Positions 53,568-62,832 of a stretch of 64,000 bases of DNA are shown piece by piece; the stretch's first letter is position 1; each line of letters begins with the position of its first letter. The notes below the pieces were generated by a model that was given only the letters and a program-made list of their open reading frames with translations, made no database searches and was not told the DNA's origin. Both the position numbers and the translations under genes were made by a program. The stretch is from positions 1 through 64,000 of the forward strand of contig JALFNN010000047.1 of the NCBI GenBank assembly GCA_022774325.1, given 5' to 3'. Origin of the DNA: a bacterium. GTDB lineage: Bacteria; Bacillota; Clostridia; Lachnospirales; Lachnospiraceae.

Positions 53568-54656
53568 ATGATATCAAATCAGATATTGCAAAACACAATT
53601 GAAGGTTTAAAAGCAATTACGAGAATAGATTTGGGAGTGATGGATACAGACGGCAAGACTCTTGCCACAACTTTTACAGAACCAGGTGACTATGGAAACG
53701 CAGTGCTTTCTTTTGTGGAATCTCCTGCGGAAAGTCAGGTAATACAAGGTTTCCAGTTTTTTAAGATTTATGATGAGCATCAGCTTGAATACATTTTGAT
53801 TGCCAATGGTGGCAGTGAAGATGTCTATATGGTTGGGAAGATTGCTGCTTTCCAGATTCAAAACCTGCTGGTTGCATATAAGGAGCGGTTTGACAAGGAT
53901 AATTTTATTAAAAATCTGTTGTTAGATAACCTTCTTCTGGTCGATATTTATAACCGCGCCAAAAAATTACATATTGACACTGAGGTGAAACGTGTTATCT
54001 TTATAGTTGAGACTTCTCACGAAAGAGATATCAGTGCGCTCGACAGTCTTCGTTCTGTTCTGGGTGGAAAGAGCCGGGATTTTATCACAGCTGTAGATGA
54101 AAAAAACATTATCGTTGTCAAAGAATTGGGAGCAAATGACGGTTATCCGGAAATGGACAAGACAGCGCATGAGATTCTGGATCTTCTCAAGTCAGAAGGG
54201 GAAGAGAATGTCCGCATAGCGTATGGGACGATCGTGAATGACATCAAAGAAGTTTCAAAATCTTATAAAGAAGCCAAGCTGGCTTTGGATGTGGGAAAGA
54301 TTTTCTTCGATGAGAAGGAAGTGATTGCTTACAGTGCTCTGGGAATCGGACGACTGATCTATCAGCTGCCAATTCCGCTCTGCAAGATGTTTATCCGTGA
54401 AATTTTTGAGGGGAAATCTCCGGATGAGTTTGATGAGGAAACTCTTACGACAATCAACAAGTTTTTTGAGAACAGCCTGAACGTTTCCGAGACATCCAGA
54501 CAATTGTATATTCACAGAAATACTCTGGTATACCGCCTGGATAAACTTCAGAAGAGTACAGGACTGGATCTTCGTGTGTTCGAGGATGCAATCACATTTA
54601 AGATCGCACTTATGGTTGTCAAATACATGAAGTATATGGAGACACTGGAGTATTAA
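53568..54656 (+). CDS. PucR/CdaR-like helix-turn-helix regulator
   Basis: The 362-residue protein has an N-terminal sensor-like region (LGVMDTDGKTLATTF...EYILIANGGSEDVYMVGKIAA). A central GGDEF-like PucR domain follows, and a C-terminal PucR helix-turn-helix (FFENSLNVSETSRQLYIHRNTLVYRLDKLQKSTGLDLRVFEDAITF). It shares organisation with the CdaR-like gene at 18069 but little sequence. The start at 53568 follows GGAGGAGAAG. It precedes ftsEX by only 16 bases, so it may regulate or share a transcript with the division genes; the effector is unknown. Confidence 0.8.
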   Translation: MISNQILQNTIEGLKAITRIDLGVMDTDGKTLATTFTEPGDYGNAVLSFVESPAESQVIQGFQFFKIYDEHQLEYILIANGGSEDVYMVGKIAAFQIQNLLVAYKERFDKDNFIKNLLLDNLLLVDIYNRAKKLHIDTEVKRVIFIVETSHERDISALDSLRSVLGGKSRDFITAVDEKNIIVVKELGANDGYPEMDKTAHEILDLLKSEGEENVRIAYGTIVNDIKEVSKSYKEAKLALDVGKIFFDEKEVIAYSALGIGRLIYQLPIPLCKMFIREIFEGKSPDEFDEETLTTINKFFENSLNVSETSRQLYIHRNTLVYRLDKLQKSTGLDLRVFEDAITFKIALMVVKYMKYMETLEY

Positions 54657-54672
54657 TAATTAGGAGGAGCAT

Positions 54673-55359
54673 ATGATAGAACTGAAAGAAGTTACGAAAG
54701 AATACTCGAAGGGTATTGCCGCGCTGAATGGGATCAATCTGACGATCGAACAGGGCGAATTCGTATTCATTGTAGGTGACAGCGGATCCGGAAAATCCAC
54801 TCTGATTCGTCTTCTGATGAAGGAGATTGATCCGACGTCAGGAACGATTATTGTAAACGGGCAGAATCTGAACCGAATGAAGCATCGTCAGATTCCGCAG
54901 TACCGAAGAGGAATCGGAGTTGTGTTCCAGGATTTCCGACTGTTGAAAGACCGTAATATTTACGAAAATATTGCGTTTGCGCAGAGAGTTACAGAGAAAT
55001 CAAGCAGGGTCATCAAAAAGAAGGTACCTGCAGCGCTTTCACTGGTAGGACTTGCACAGAAATATAAAGCATATCCGAAGGAATTGTCCGGAGGAGAACA
55101 GCAAAGAGTTGCGATAGCACGAGCTGTTGTGAATGAACCTGCGATTTTGTTGGCCGATGAACCGACAGGTAACCTTGATCCGACGAATTCATGGGAAATC
55201 ATGAAGTTGTTGGAAGAGGCGAACGAAAGAGGAACTACAGTACTGGTAGTTACTCATAACCAGGAAATTGTGAACGAGATGAAAAAGCGCGTTATTACAA
55301 TGAAAAAGGGGGTCATTGTCAGCGACGAACGAAAAGGTGGGTATAGAAATGAGAATTAG
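54673..55359 (+). CDS. ftsE: Cell-division ATP-binding protein FtsE
   Basis: FtsE is the ATPase of the FtsEX complex that activates peptidoglycan hydrolases at the division site. The 228-residue ABC protein has VGDSGSGKSTLIRLL (Walker A near 36), the FtsE-type RRGIGVVFQDFRLL Q-loop, the signature LSGGEQQRVAIARA near 140, and LLADEPTGNLDP (Walker B). TAGGAGGAGC precedes the ATG. The gene overlaps ftsX by 11 bases. Confidence 0.95.
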   Translation: MIELKEVTKEYSKGIAALNGINLTIEQGEFVFIVGDSGSGKSTLIRLLMKEIDPTSGTIIVNGQNLNRMKHRQIPQYRRGIGVVFQDFRLLKDRNIYENIAFAQRVTEKSSRVIKKKVPAALSLVGLAQKYKAYPKELSGGEQQRVAIARAVVNEPAILLADEPTGNLDPTNSWEIMKLLEEANERGTTVLVVTHNQEIVNEMKKRVITMKKGVIVSDERKGGYRNEN

Positions 55360-56260
55360 TACAATTGGATATTCGGTGAAGCAGGGAGTCAAAAATATCG
55401 GAAGAAATAAGATGTTCTCTCTGGCATCTATTGCTACCATGTCGGCTTGTATTTTTGTGTTCGGCCTCTTTTTTGCAATCGTAATGAACTTTCAGTATAT
55501 CGTACACAAAGCAGAAGAAGGTGTGGCAATCACAATTTTCTTTGAAGAAGATGCGACGGAAGAACAGATTGCTGATATTAAAACGGAGCTATTGGCCAGA
55601 GATGATGTCAGCAAAGTAAATTATATATCAGCCGATGATGCATGGGAATCTTTTAAAGACGACTATTTCGGTGAAGATGCACAGGAGGCGGCAGAGGGAT
55701 TCAAGAATGATAACCCGCTTGCAACTTCAGACAGTTATGAAGTTTTTATGGATGATGTGGCTTCACAGAAAGAAGTGGTTGAATTCGCAAAATCACTTCC
55801 GGGTGTGCGGAAAGTCAACAAATCGGATCTGGTTGCAAATACTTTGAACAGCATTAACCGTCTGATCTATTGGGTATCTGCAGCGATCATTGCCATTTTG
55901 CTTGCAGTGTCTGTATTCCTGATCAGCAATACGGTTACAATGGGTATCACCGTGCGGCGAGAAGAAATCGCAATTATGAAATATATCGGTGCGAAAGACA
56001 GTTTTGTACGTGCACCATTTATTTTTGAAGGTGTACTGATCGGACTGGTAGGAGCGGCAATCCCACTGGCAATGTTGTATTTCCTGTATGATAAGGCGAT
56101 TAATTACGTCCTTATGAAGTTTGAACTACTCAAGAATATACTGGATTTTCTTCCGGTTGCACAAGTATATAAGACACTTTTGCCCGTGGGACTGGCGTTA
56201 GGAATCGGAATTGGTTTCATGGGAAGTTTCTTTACAATCAGGAAACATTTACATGTGTAA
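55349..56260 (+). CDS. ftsX: Cell-division protein FtsX
   Basis: The 303-residue partner of FtsE has one N-terminal membrane segment (about 22-45), a long extracellular loop (about 46-175), and three further membrane helices near 180-210, 230-255 and 270-300. The VRREEIAIMKYIGAKDSFVRAPFIFEGVLIG stretch is typical. The in-frame ATG at 55316 is earlier, but 55349 has AAAGGTGGG at suitable spacing and begins at the usual FtsX N-terminus. Confidence 0.94.
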   Translation: MRISTIGYSVKQGVKNIGRNKMFSLASIATMSACIFVFGLFFAIVMNFQYIVHKAEEGVAITIFFEEDATEEQIADIKTELLARDDVSKVNYISADDAWESFKDDYFGEDAQEAAEGFKNDNPLATSDSYEVFMDDVASQKEVVEFAKSLPGVRKVNKSDLVANTLNSINRLIYWVSAAIIAILLAVSVFLISNTVTMGITVRREEIAIMKYIGAKDSFVRAPFIFEGVLIGLVGAAIPLAMLYFLYDKAINYVLMKFELLKNILDFLPVAQVYKTLLPVGLALGIGIGFMGSFFTIRKHLHV

Positions 56261-56288
56261 TCGTGTATAGAGGATTAAGGGGACGAAT

Positions 56289-57407
56289 ATGATAAAGAAG
56301 AAAAGGTTACTAAGCTTACTTCTGGCCGGAGTTCTGTGCCTGGGAATGGTACAGCCTGTGCGGGCTGATGAGGTCGCAGATGCGAAGAAAAAGCAGGAAG
56401 CTCTTGAAGAAGAGAAGAAGAAAGCGGAACAGGAACAGGCTGAGCTGTCGCAAGAGCTTGATTCTATTATGGAAAAAATGCAGAAGACGCAGCAGGATCT
56501 ATCTGATAAAGAACAGGAAATCAATGTTGCGGAGACGGATCTGGTTGAGGCGAAAGCAAAAGAGAATGATCAGTATGAGAGTATGAAGCTTCGCATCAAA
56601 TATATGTATGAGAACAATAATACAGAGCTGATCGAGATCCTCGTCACCTCAAAGAGTATGTCGGAGCTTCTGAATAAGATTGAGTATATTCAGCAGGTGA
56701 CGGAATATGACAGAAATATGCTGAAGGAGTTCCAGAAAATCCGGGAAGATATTGAGAAGAAAGAAGAAGCGCTGAAAGAGGAGTATGCGCAGCTTGAAAC
56801 GCTCAGAGATCAGCTTCAGAACGAACAGACAGAGATGCAGGCGCTTCTGGATGAAAAGAATATTCAGATTGACAACTTATCTTCTGAAATCAGTGCAAAC
56901 GCAGATGAATTGAAGAAACTGATCGCTGAAGCGAAAGCAGCGGAAGAGAGAAGAAAGCAGCAGAATCAAAGCAATGTATATCAGCCGAATAACGGTAACA
57001 GTCAGATTGTGATTACCGGCAATGGGAAGCTTTCTCATCCGGTTCCCGGAGCTTATATTACCAGTGGGTTTGGTTACAGAGTGGCGCCGACTGCAGGTGC
57101 GACGAGCAGACACGATGGTATCGATTATGGTGCAAGCACCGGTACACCAATCTATGCAGCGGACAGTGGTACGGTTATTACTGCTCAGTATAACAGTGCA
57201 CGAGGTTATTATGTTGTAATCAATCATGGTAATGGGATGCAGACATGGTATCAGCACTGCAGCGCTTTGTATGTGAGTGTGGGAGATAAGGTGTCCCGTG
57301 GACAGAATATCGCAGCTGTGGGAGCGACCGGTATTGTTACAGGGCCGCATCTTCATTTTGAAGTACATGTAAACGGTACCCCGGTAGATCCGCTGCTATA
57401 CTTGTAA
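56289..57407 (+). CDS. EnvC-like murein hydrolase activator / M23 peptidase
   Basis: The 372-residue secreted protein starts with a signal peptide (MIKKKRLLSLLLAGVLCLGMVQPVRA). A long coiled coil follows (about 30-225, Glu/Lys/Gln-rich heptads). The C-terminal LytM/M23 domain has SGFGYRVAPTAGATSRHDGIDYGASTGTPIYA and GPHLHFEVHVNGTPVDP, with zinc ligands H...D and HxH, so it may be an active endopeptidase rather than only an activator. It follows ftsX by 28 bases; FtsEX commonly controls such proteins. Confidence 0.93.
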   Translation: MIKKKRLLSLLLAGVLCLGMVQPVRADEVADAKKKQEALEEEKKKAEQEQAELSQELDSIMEKMQKTQQDLSDKEQEINVAETDLVEAKAKENDQYESMKLRIKYMYENNNTELIEILVTSKSMSELLNKIEYIQQVTEYDRNMLKEFQKIREDIEKKEEALKEEYAQLETLRDQLQNEQTEMQALLDEKNIQIDNLSSEISANADELKKLIAEAKAAEERRKQQNQSNVYQPNNGNSQIVITGNGKLSHPVPGAYITSGFGYRVAPTAGATSRHDGIDYGASTGTPIYAADSGTVITAQYNSARGYYVVINHGNGMQTWYQHCSALYVSVGDKVSRGQNIAAVGATGIVTGPHLHFEVHVNGTPVDPLLYL

Positions 57408-57440
57408 ACAAATACATAGACAAGTGGAAATAGGAAGAAT

Positions 57441-58640
57441 ATGGAAGAAAACTCAAATAAAAAAGAATTTTGGAAGGGCACACTTTGTGGTGCCCTTGCT
57501 GTGTTATTAGTGGTCATGATCGGAATGACTGCAAAGAATTATCTGCCGGTAAGCAAGGCGGAGCAGAATGTGGCAAACGGAAAAAGTAAGATCAAATTAC
57601 TGGATCAACTCATTGAAGAAAAATTCCTCTACTCAGATGAAGTGGATCAGGAAACCCTGGAAGAGGGGGCGTATGCCGGATATATCGAAGCATTGGGAGA
57701 TCCTTATACGATTTACCGCGATGCGGAGGAGACGGAAAAATATTATAGCGATGTTGATGGAGAATTCTATGGTATTGGCGTTCTTTTCAGCCAAAATACG
57801 GAAACAAAGCTCATAACAGCAGTGCATGTATACGAGGACACGCCGGCCGGCAAAGCGGGTGTCCGGGTCGGTGATATTTTGTATGAGGTTGACGGAGTGG
57901 ATGTAACGGATATGAATCTGGATGAAGTGGTTTCTCTTGTGAGAGGAGAAGAAAACACGGTGGTGAACATTGTTGTGCTCCGGGGTGAGAAGAAAGAAAA
58001 AGTGGAAATGGACATCACAAGAGAAAAAATCCAGTCGCAGACAGTGCAGTACGAGATGAAGGAAGAGAAAATCGGATATATCCGGATCACCGAATTTAAT
58101 AAAGTGACGTATGAACAGTTTCAGACGGCATTTGACGAACTGGAAGGGCAGAATATGAAGGGACTCATTGTGGATGTCCGTAACAATCCGGGTGGGCTTC
58201 TGGATGTTGTATGTGAGATACTGGATCAGCTTTTGCCGGAAGGAAAGATTGTATATACCAAAGACAAAGAGGAAAATGAGAAAACGCAGTATTCGGATGA
58301 AGAACATCAGTTTACAAAGCCACTTTGTGTTCTGGCTGATCAGAACAGTGCAAGTGCGTCGGAAATTTTTGCCGGTGCCATTCAGGATTATGGAATTGGT
58401 ACAATCGTAGGGAAGAAGACTTTCGGAAAAGGGATCGTACAGAGCGTTTTCCCAATCAGTGACGGAAGCAGTGTTACAATGACAACGATGGAGTACTATA
58501 CTCCAAATGGAAGAAACATACATAAAAAGGGAATTGAACCTGATATTGAAGTGGAGTATCAGTATGATGAAACGAATCCGGATGCTGATAATCAGCTTGA
58601 AGCGGCGCTGGAGGAGATTCGGAAAAAGCTTGATCAGTGA
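57441..58640 (+). CDS. S41-family C-terminal processing peptidase
   Basis: The 399-residue protein has an N-terminal membrane anchor (GALAVLLVVMIGMTA), a PDZ domain (GIGVLFSQNTETKLITAVHVYEDTPAGKAGVRVGDILYEVDG near 110-160) and the S41 catalytic domain with the nucleophile Ser in DQNSASASEIFAGAIQDYG and the Lys in KKTFGKGIVQ. It is probably located on the outer face of the membrane and processes envelope proteins. It follows the EnvC-like gene by 33 bases, forming a division and wall operon with ftsEX. Confidence 0.93.
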   Translation: MEENSNKKEFWKGTLCGALAVLLVVMIGMTAKNYLPVSKAEQNVANGKSKIKLLDQLIEEKFLYSDEVDQETLEEGAYAGYIEALGDPYTIYRDAEETEKYYSDVDGEFYGIGVLFSQNTETKLITAVHVYEDTPAGKAGVRVGDILYEVDGVDVTDMNLDEVVSLVRGEENTVVNIVVLRGEKKEKVEMDITREKIQSQTVQYEMKEEKIGYIRITEFNKVTYEQFQTAFDELEGQNMKGLIVDVRNNPGGLLDVVCEILDQLLPEGKIVYTKDKEENEKTQYSDEEHQFTKPLCVLADQNSASASEIFAGAIQDYGIGTIVGKKTFGKGIVQSVFPISDGSSVTMTTMEYYTPNGRNIHKKGIEPDIEVEYQYDETNPDADNQLEAALEEIRKKLDQ

Positions 58641-58660
58641 TGTAGAATGAAGAAAATATG

Positions 58661-58690
58661 AAGGGAATGCCAAAATCGGCATTCCCTTTT
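58661..58690 (+). terminator. Intrinsic terminator after the S41 protease gene
   Basis: AAGGGAATGCC pairs with GGCATTCCCTT around a 6-base loop, ending in TTTT. Confidence 0.88.
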
Positions 58691-58748
58691 AAGGTTGTCT
58701 ATGATAGAATGTTTATGATAACGGGATGTGCAGAAAGGATTAGAAACT

Positions 58749-60026
58749 ATGAAATTACTCATTAAAAATGGACATGTTGTGAATCCGGAAAACGATCTGA
58801 ACGCCGTACAGGATGTTCTGATAGAGAACGACCGTATTATCAAAGTGGCTGATTCAGTTCGGGATGATGCGGATACAGTGCTTGATGCCAAAGGTATGTA
58901 TGTCATGCCGGGATTTATTGATTTGCATGTACACCTGAGGGATCCGGGACTTACCTACAAGGAAACTCTGGAAACGGGAGGGATGGCAGCGGCAAGAGGC
59001 GGAGTAACGACGATCTGTGCAATGCCGAATACAAGACCGGTTACGGATACGAGTCAGATGATAGAGGAGCTGCATGAACGGGCGGCACATGAGAGCCCGG
59101 TTCACGTTATTCAGCTTGGTGCAATCACCAAAGGTCAGTTGGGTGAGGAACTTGCTGACATAAGAGGAATGGCAGAAGCAGGATGTCATGCCATCAGTGA
59201 AGACGGCAAGTCGGTTATGAATGCATCGCTATACCGGAAAGCCATGAAGATTGCAAAAGAAGAAGGAATATCCATCTTCGCACATTGTGAAGACATCACA
59301 ATGGTAGAAGGTGGTGTGATGAATGCGGATGCGAAGGCGAAAGAACTGGGACTTCCGGGAATTACAAATTCAGTGGAGGATGTCATCGTGGCAAGAGATA
59401 TACTTCTTGCAAAAGAAACTGGTGTGAGACTCCATTTGTGTCACTGCTCGACTCAAGACAGCGTGGAGATGATCCGACTAGCGAAGGCGGAAGGCCTTCC
59501 GGTAACCGGAGAGGTGTGCCCACACCATTTTACTTTGTGTACAGATGATATCCGGGAAGATGATGGAAATTATAAAATGAATCCTCCACTAAGGGCAAGA
59601 GAGGATGTAGAGGCGCTGAAAAGAGGTCTTGCAGATGGAACTATGGATGTGATTGCTACCGATCATGCGCCACATTCCGCAGAAGAAAAGAATCGCTCCA
59701 TGGCAAAGGCGGCATTTGGAATTGTAGGACTTGAGACGAGTGCGGCACTTACCTATACAGAGCTGGTGGAACCGGGAATCCTTACTGTCATGCAGATGGC
59801 GGAAAAGATGAGCTATAATCCGGCAAAGATTCTCGGCTTAAATGACAAAGGTTCTGTATCTGAAGGAAAAATCGCGGATCTGGTTATCTTCGACCCCGAG
59901 AAGGAATATCGGATTGATGTAGAAAAATTTGCTTCGAAAGGGAAAAATACTCCTTTTAATGGATATCCGGTAAAAGGTGAGGTTGCCTGTACAATTGTAG
60001 ATGGAAAGATTGTTTATCAAAGATAA
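58749..60026 (+). CDS. pyrC: Dihydroorotase
   Basis: PyrC interconverts carbamoyl-aspartate and dihydroorotate in pyrimidine synthesis. The 425-residue zinc enzyme (class I type) has the DLHVHLRDPG metal-binding motif near 60, CAMPNTRPVTD, the AHCED His near 180, HLCHCST, and ATDHAPHSAEEKN near 305 with the catalytic Asp. The frame opens 7 codons upstream, but the ATG at 58749 has an AAAGGA site. It begins a pyrimidine gene cluster. Confidence 0.94.
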   Translation: MKLLIKNGHVVNPENDLNAVQDVLIENDRIIKVADSVRDDADTVLDAKGMYVMPGFIDLHVHLRDPGLTYKETLETGGMAAARGGVTTICAMPNTRPVTDTSQMIEELHERAAHESPVHVIQLGAITKGQLGEELADIRGMAEAGCHAISEDGKSVMNASLYRKAMKIAKEEGISIFAHCEDITMVEGGVMNADAKAKELGLPGITNSVEDVIVARDILLAKETGVRLHLCHCSTQDSVEMIRLAKAEGLPVTGEVCPHHFTLCTDDIREDDGNYKMNPPLRAREDVEALKRGLADGTMDVIATDHAPHSAEEKNRSMAKAAFGIVGLETSAALTYTELVEPGILTVMQMAEKMSYNPAKILGLNDKGSVSEGKIADLVIFDPEKEYRIDVEKFASKGKNTPFNGYPVKGEVACTIVDGKIVYQR

Positions 60027-60056
60027 ATACATGAGAAATATGAGGAGAAGACTATT

Positions 60057-60983
60057 ATGATTAACAAATTAGTAGAAAACATTAAAAAAACAGGAGCACC
60101 GATTGTGGTAGGGCTTGACCCTATGCTGAATTATGTGCCGGAACATGTACAGAAGAAAGCATTTGCAGAGTTTGGTGAGACGCTGGAAGGCGCTGGTGAG
60201 GCAATCTGGCAGTTTAACAAAGAAATCATTGATAAGACATATGATCTGATTCCTGCTGTGAAGCCACAGATCGCTATGTATGAGCAGTTTGGCATTCCGG
60301 GGCTTGAAGCATTCAAAAAGACCGTAGATTACTGCAAGTCGAAAGGACTTGTCGTAATCGGTGATATTAAGAGAGGCGACATTGGTTCTACATCTGCAGC
60401 ATATGCAGTAGGGCATCTTGGTAAAGTGCAGGTGGGAAGCAAGACATATGTGCCGTTCGATGAAGATTTTGCAACGGTGAATCCCTATCTTGGATCAGAT
60501 GGCGTAAAGCCTTTTATTGAGGTATGTAAAGAAGAGAAGAAAGGCCTTTTCATTCTGGTAAAAACATCAAACCCGTCCAGCGGAGAATTTCAGGATCGTC
60601 TGATAGACGGACGTCCGCTCTATGAACTGGTTGGAGAAAAAGTGGCTGAATGGGGTGCTGACCATATGGGAGACGAATACAGCTACATTGGAGCGGTTGT
60701 TGGAGCAACCTATCCGGAGATGGGAAAAGTCCTTCGTAAGATCATGCCGAAATCTTATATCCTGGTTCCGGGATACGGAGCACAGGGGGGAAAAGGAAAA
60801 GATCTGGTGCATTTCTTCAATGAGGATGGATTGGGTGCAATCGTAAACTCATCACGAGGAATTATCGCAGCTTACAAACAGGAGGCATACGCAAAATACG
60901 GAGCGGAGAATTTTGGTGATGCTGCCCGTGCTGCGGTAGAAGCCATGGCTTTAGACATTCGTGAGAGCATTGAGCAGCGGTAA
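60057..60983 (+). CDS. pyrF: Orotidine 5'-phosphate decarboxylase (long type)
   Basis: PyrF forms UMP from OMP. The 308-residue product is the longer subfamily, with APIVVGLDPMLNYVP at the start, the KGLVVIGDIKRGDIGSTSAAYA block (catalytic Lys-Asp region near 100), YLGSDGVKPFIE and LVPGYGAQGG near 235-245. GAGGAGAAG precedes the ATG. Confidence 0.94.
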   Translation: MINKLVENIKKTGAPIVVGLDPMLNYVPEHVQKKAFAEFGETLEGAGEAIWQFNKEIIDKTYDLIPAVKPQIAMYEQFGIPGLEAFKKTVDYCKSKGLVVIGDIKRGDIGSTSAAYAVGHLGKVQVGSKTYVPFDEDFATVNPYLGSDGVKPFIEVCKEEKKGLFILVKTSNPSSGEFQDRLIDGRPLYELVGEKVAEWGADHMGDEYSYIGAVVGATYPEMGKVLRKIMPKSYILVPGYGAQGGKGKDLVHFFNEDGLGAIVNSSRGIIAAYKQEAYAKYGAENFGDAARAAVEAMALDIRESIEQR

Positions 60984-61098
60984 AATGGAACCGGGGAGAG
61001 TGGAGACTTTACGAGGCTTTGCTGTAAAGGATCCAAGAGCAGGAAAAACAGCTGTGAGCGAAAAAATAGAGAAATCAGAATCAGGAGATAGCATAAAG

Positions 61099-61881
61099 AT
61101 GGCAGACAGAAAAAAAGAAAGCGCAGTCATATCTTCACAGGAGCAGATTGCGGATGGCATTTTCAGTATGTGGCTTCAGACTGAAGCGGCGAAGACGGCA
61201 TGCCCGGGGCAGTTCATTTCCATGTACACGAATGATGGAAGCAAGCTGCTGCCGAGACCGATCAGTATCTGTGAGATTGATCGGGAAAAAGGTGAGCTTC
61301 GCGTGGTTTACCGTGTAACAGGTGAAGATACGGGGACAAAACAGTTTTCAGAAATGAAAGCGGGCGATACGGTTCCTGTTATCGGACCGCTGGGCAATGG
61401 TTTCCCGCTGGACAGAGGAAAAGGGAAAACGGCATTTCTTATGGGAGGCGGAATCGGTGTGCCGCCGATTTTGGAATTGGCAAAGCAGTTAGATGCCGAC
61501 AGACAGATCGTGGTCGGCTACCGAGATGAGCATACATTCCTTCGGGAAGAATTCGAACAGAACGGTAACGTATATATTTCGACAGAAGACGGAAGCGTGG
61601 GAACCAAAGGCAATGTCATGGATGCAATCCGGGAGAACGGACTTACCGCAGATATTATTTATGCGTGCGGACCGACTCCGATGTTGCGGGCAATCAAGGC
61701 TTTTGCGGAGGAACACGGAATCGAATGCTACATTTCCCTGGAAGAGAGAATGGCATGCGGAATTGGTGCATGTCTGGCCTGTGTCTGCAAGTCCAAAGAA
61801 AAGGATCATCACAGTAATGTAAATAACAAGCGAATCTGTAAAGATGGACCGGTGTTCTTATCTACGGAGGTGGAAATCTGA
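61099..61881 (+). CDS. pyrK: Dihydroorotate dehydrogenase electron-transfer subunit
   Basis: PyrK carries FAD and a 2Fe-2S cluster and passes electrons from PyrD to NAD+. The 260-residue product from this start has RPISICEIDREKGELRVVYRV, GPLGNGFPL and GGGIGVPPILELAKQL for the flavin and nucleotide domains, and the C-terminal cluster CGIGACLACVCK...CKDGPVF. The frame is open from 60961 and could add 46 residues, but AGGAGA lies 10 bases before 61099. A GTAAAATGG start at 60985 is another option with no good ribosome site. Confidence 0.85.
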   Translation: MADRKKESAVISSQEQIADGIFSMWLQTEAAKTACPGQFISMYTNDGSKLLPRPISICEIDREKGELRVVYRVTGEDTGTKQFSEMKAGDTVPVIGPLGNGFPLDRGKGKTAFLMGGGIGVPPILELAKQLDADRQIVVGYRDEHTFLREEFEQNGNVYISTEDGSVGTKGNVMDAIRENGLTADIIYACGPTPMLRAIKAFAEEHGIECYISLEERMACGIGACLACVCKSKEKDHHSNVNNKRICKDGPVFLSTEVEI

Positions 61882-62795
61882 TGAGTACAGAAATAAACAT
61901 GAGTGTAAATATAGCTGGCGTAGAATGGAAGAATCCGGTAACAGTAGCATCGGGTACTTTTGGGTCCGGAGCTGAATTTGAAGAATTTGTGGATTTGAAC
62001 CGACTGGGGGCAGTTACTACAAAAGGTGTGGCAAATATTCCATGGGCGGGGAATCCTACGCCGAGAGTGGCGGAGACCTGTGGAGGAATGATGAATGCCG
62101 TGGGACTTCAGAATCCCGGGATTGATTTGTTTTGTAAAAGAGACATTCCATTTTTGAAAAAATATGATACCAGAATTATTGTAAATGTCTGCGGAAAATC
62201 AACAGAGGATTATTGTGAAGTTGTAGAACGTCTTGCAGAGGAAGACGTGGATATGCTGGAAATCAATATTTCCTGTCCGAATGTGAAAGAAGGTGGAATC
62301 GCATTCGGACAGAACCCGAAAGCGGCTGAGAATATTACAAAAGAAGTGAAAAAATATGCAAAACAACCGGTAATCATGAAGTTGAGCCCAAATGTGACTG
62401 ATATTTCTGAAATGGCAAAAGCGGTTGAAGCTGGAGGGGCGGATGCCATTTCTCTGATCAACACTCTGACAGGAATGAAGATCGACATTGACCGCAGACA
62501 ATTTGTTTTGGCAAATAAAACCGGAGGAGTGTCTGGCCCGGCAATCCATCCGATTGCAGTACGAATGGTGTATCAGGCAGCAAATGCGGTACGGGTACCG
62601 GTCATCGGTATGGGAGGGATCGCAAGTGCAAAGGATGCCATTGAAATGATACTTGCCGGGGCAAGTGCTGTCTCGGTAGGAACTGCAAACTTCCACAATC
62701 CGGCAGTAACGATGGAAATCGTGGATGGAATTGAAGCATATATGAAGAAATATGGTTTTGCAAATGTGAAAGATATGGTAGGAATTGTGAAATAG
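61881..62795 (+). CDS. pyrD: Dihydroorotate dehydrogenase B, catalytic subunit
   Basis: This FMN enzyme oxidises dihydroorotate to orotate with PyrK. The 304-residue protein has VTVASGTFGSGAEFEEF, NVCGKSTEDYCEVVERLAEEDVDMLEINISCPNVKEGG (active-site Cys near 134) and GMGGIASAKDAIEMILAGASAVSVGT. The ATG overlaps the pyrK stop (TGATG), indicating coupling. Confidence 0.95.
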   Translation: MSTEINMSVNIAGVEWKNPVTVASGTFGSGAEFEEFVDLNRLGAVTTKGVANIPWAGNPTPRVAETCGGMMNAVGLQNPGIDLFCKRDIPFLKKYDTRIIVNVCGKSTEDYCEVVERLAEEDVDMLEINISCPNVKEGGIAFGQNPKAAENITKEVKKYAKQPVIMKLSPNVTDISEMAKAVEAGGADAISLINTLTGMKIDIDRRQFVLANKTGGVSGPAIHPIAVRMVYQAANAVRVPVIGMGGIASAKDAIEMILAGASAVSVGTANFHNPAVTMEIVDGIEAYMKKYGFANVKDMVGIVK

Positions 62796-62832
62796 AGACA
62801 GAACAGTGATCAATTTGGAGGATGAATGGATT

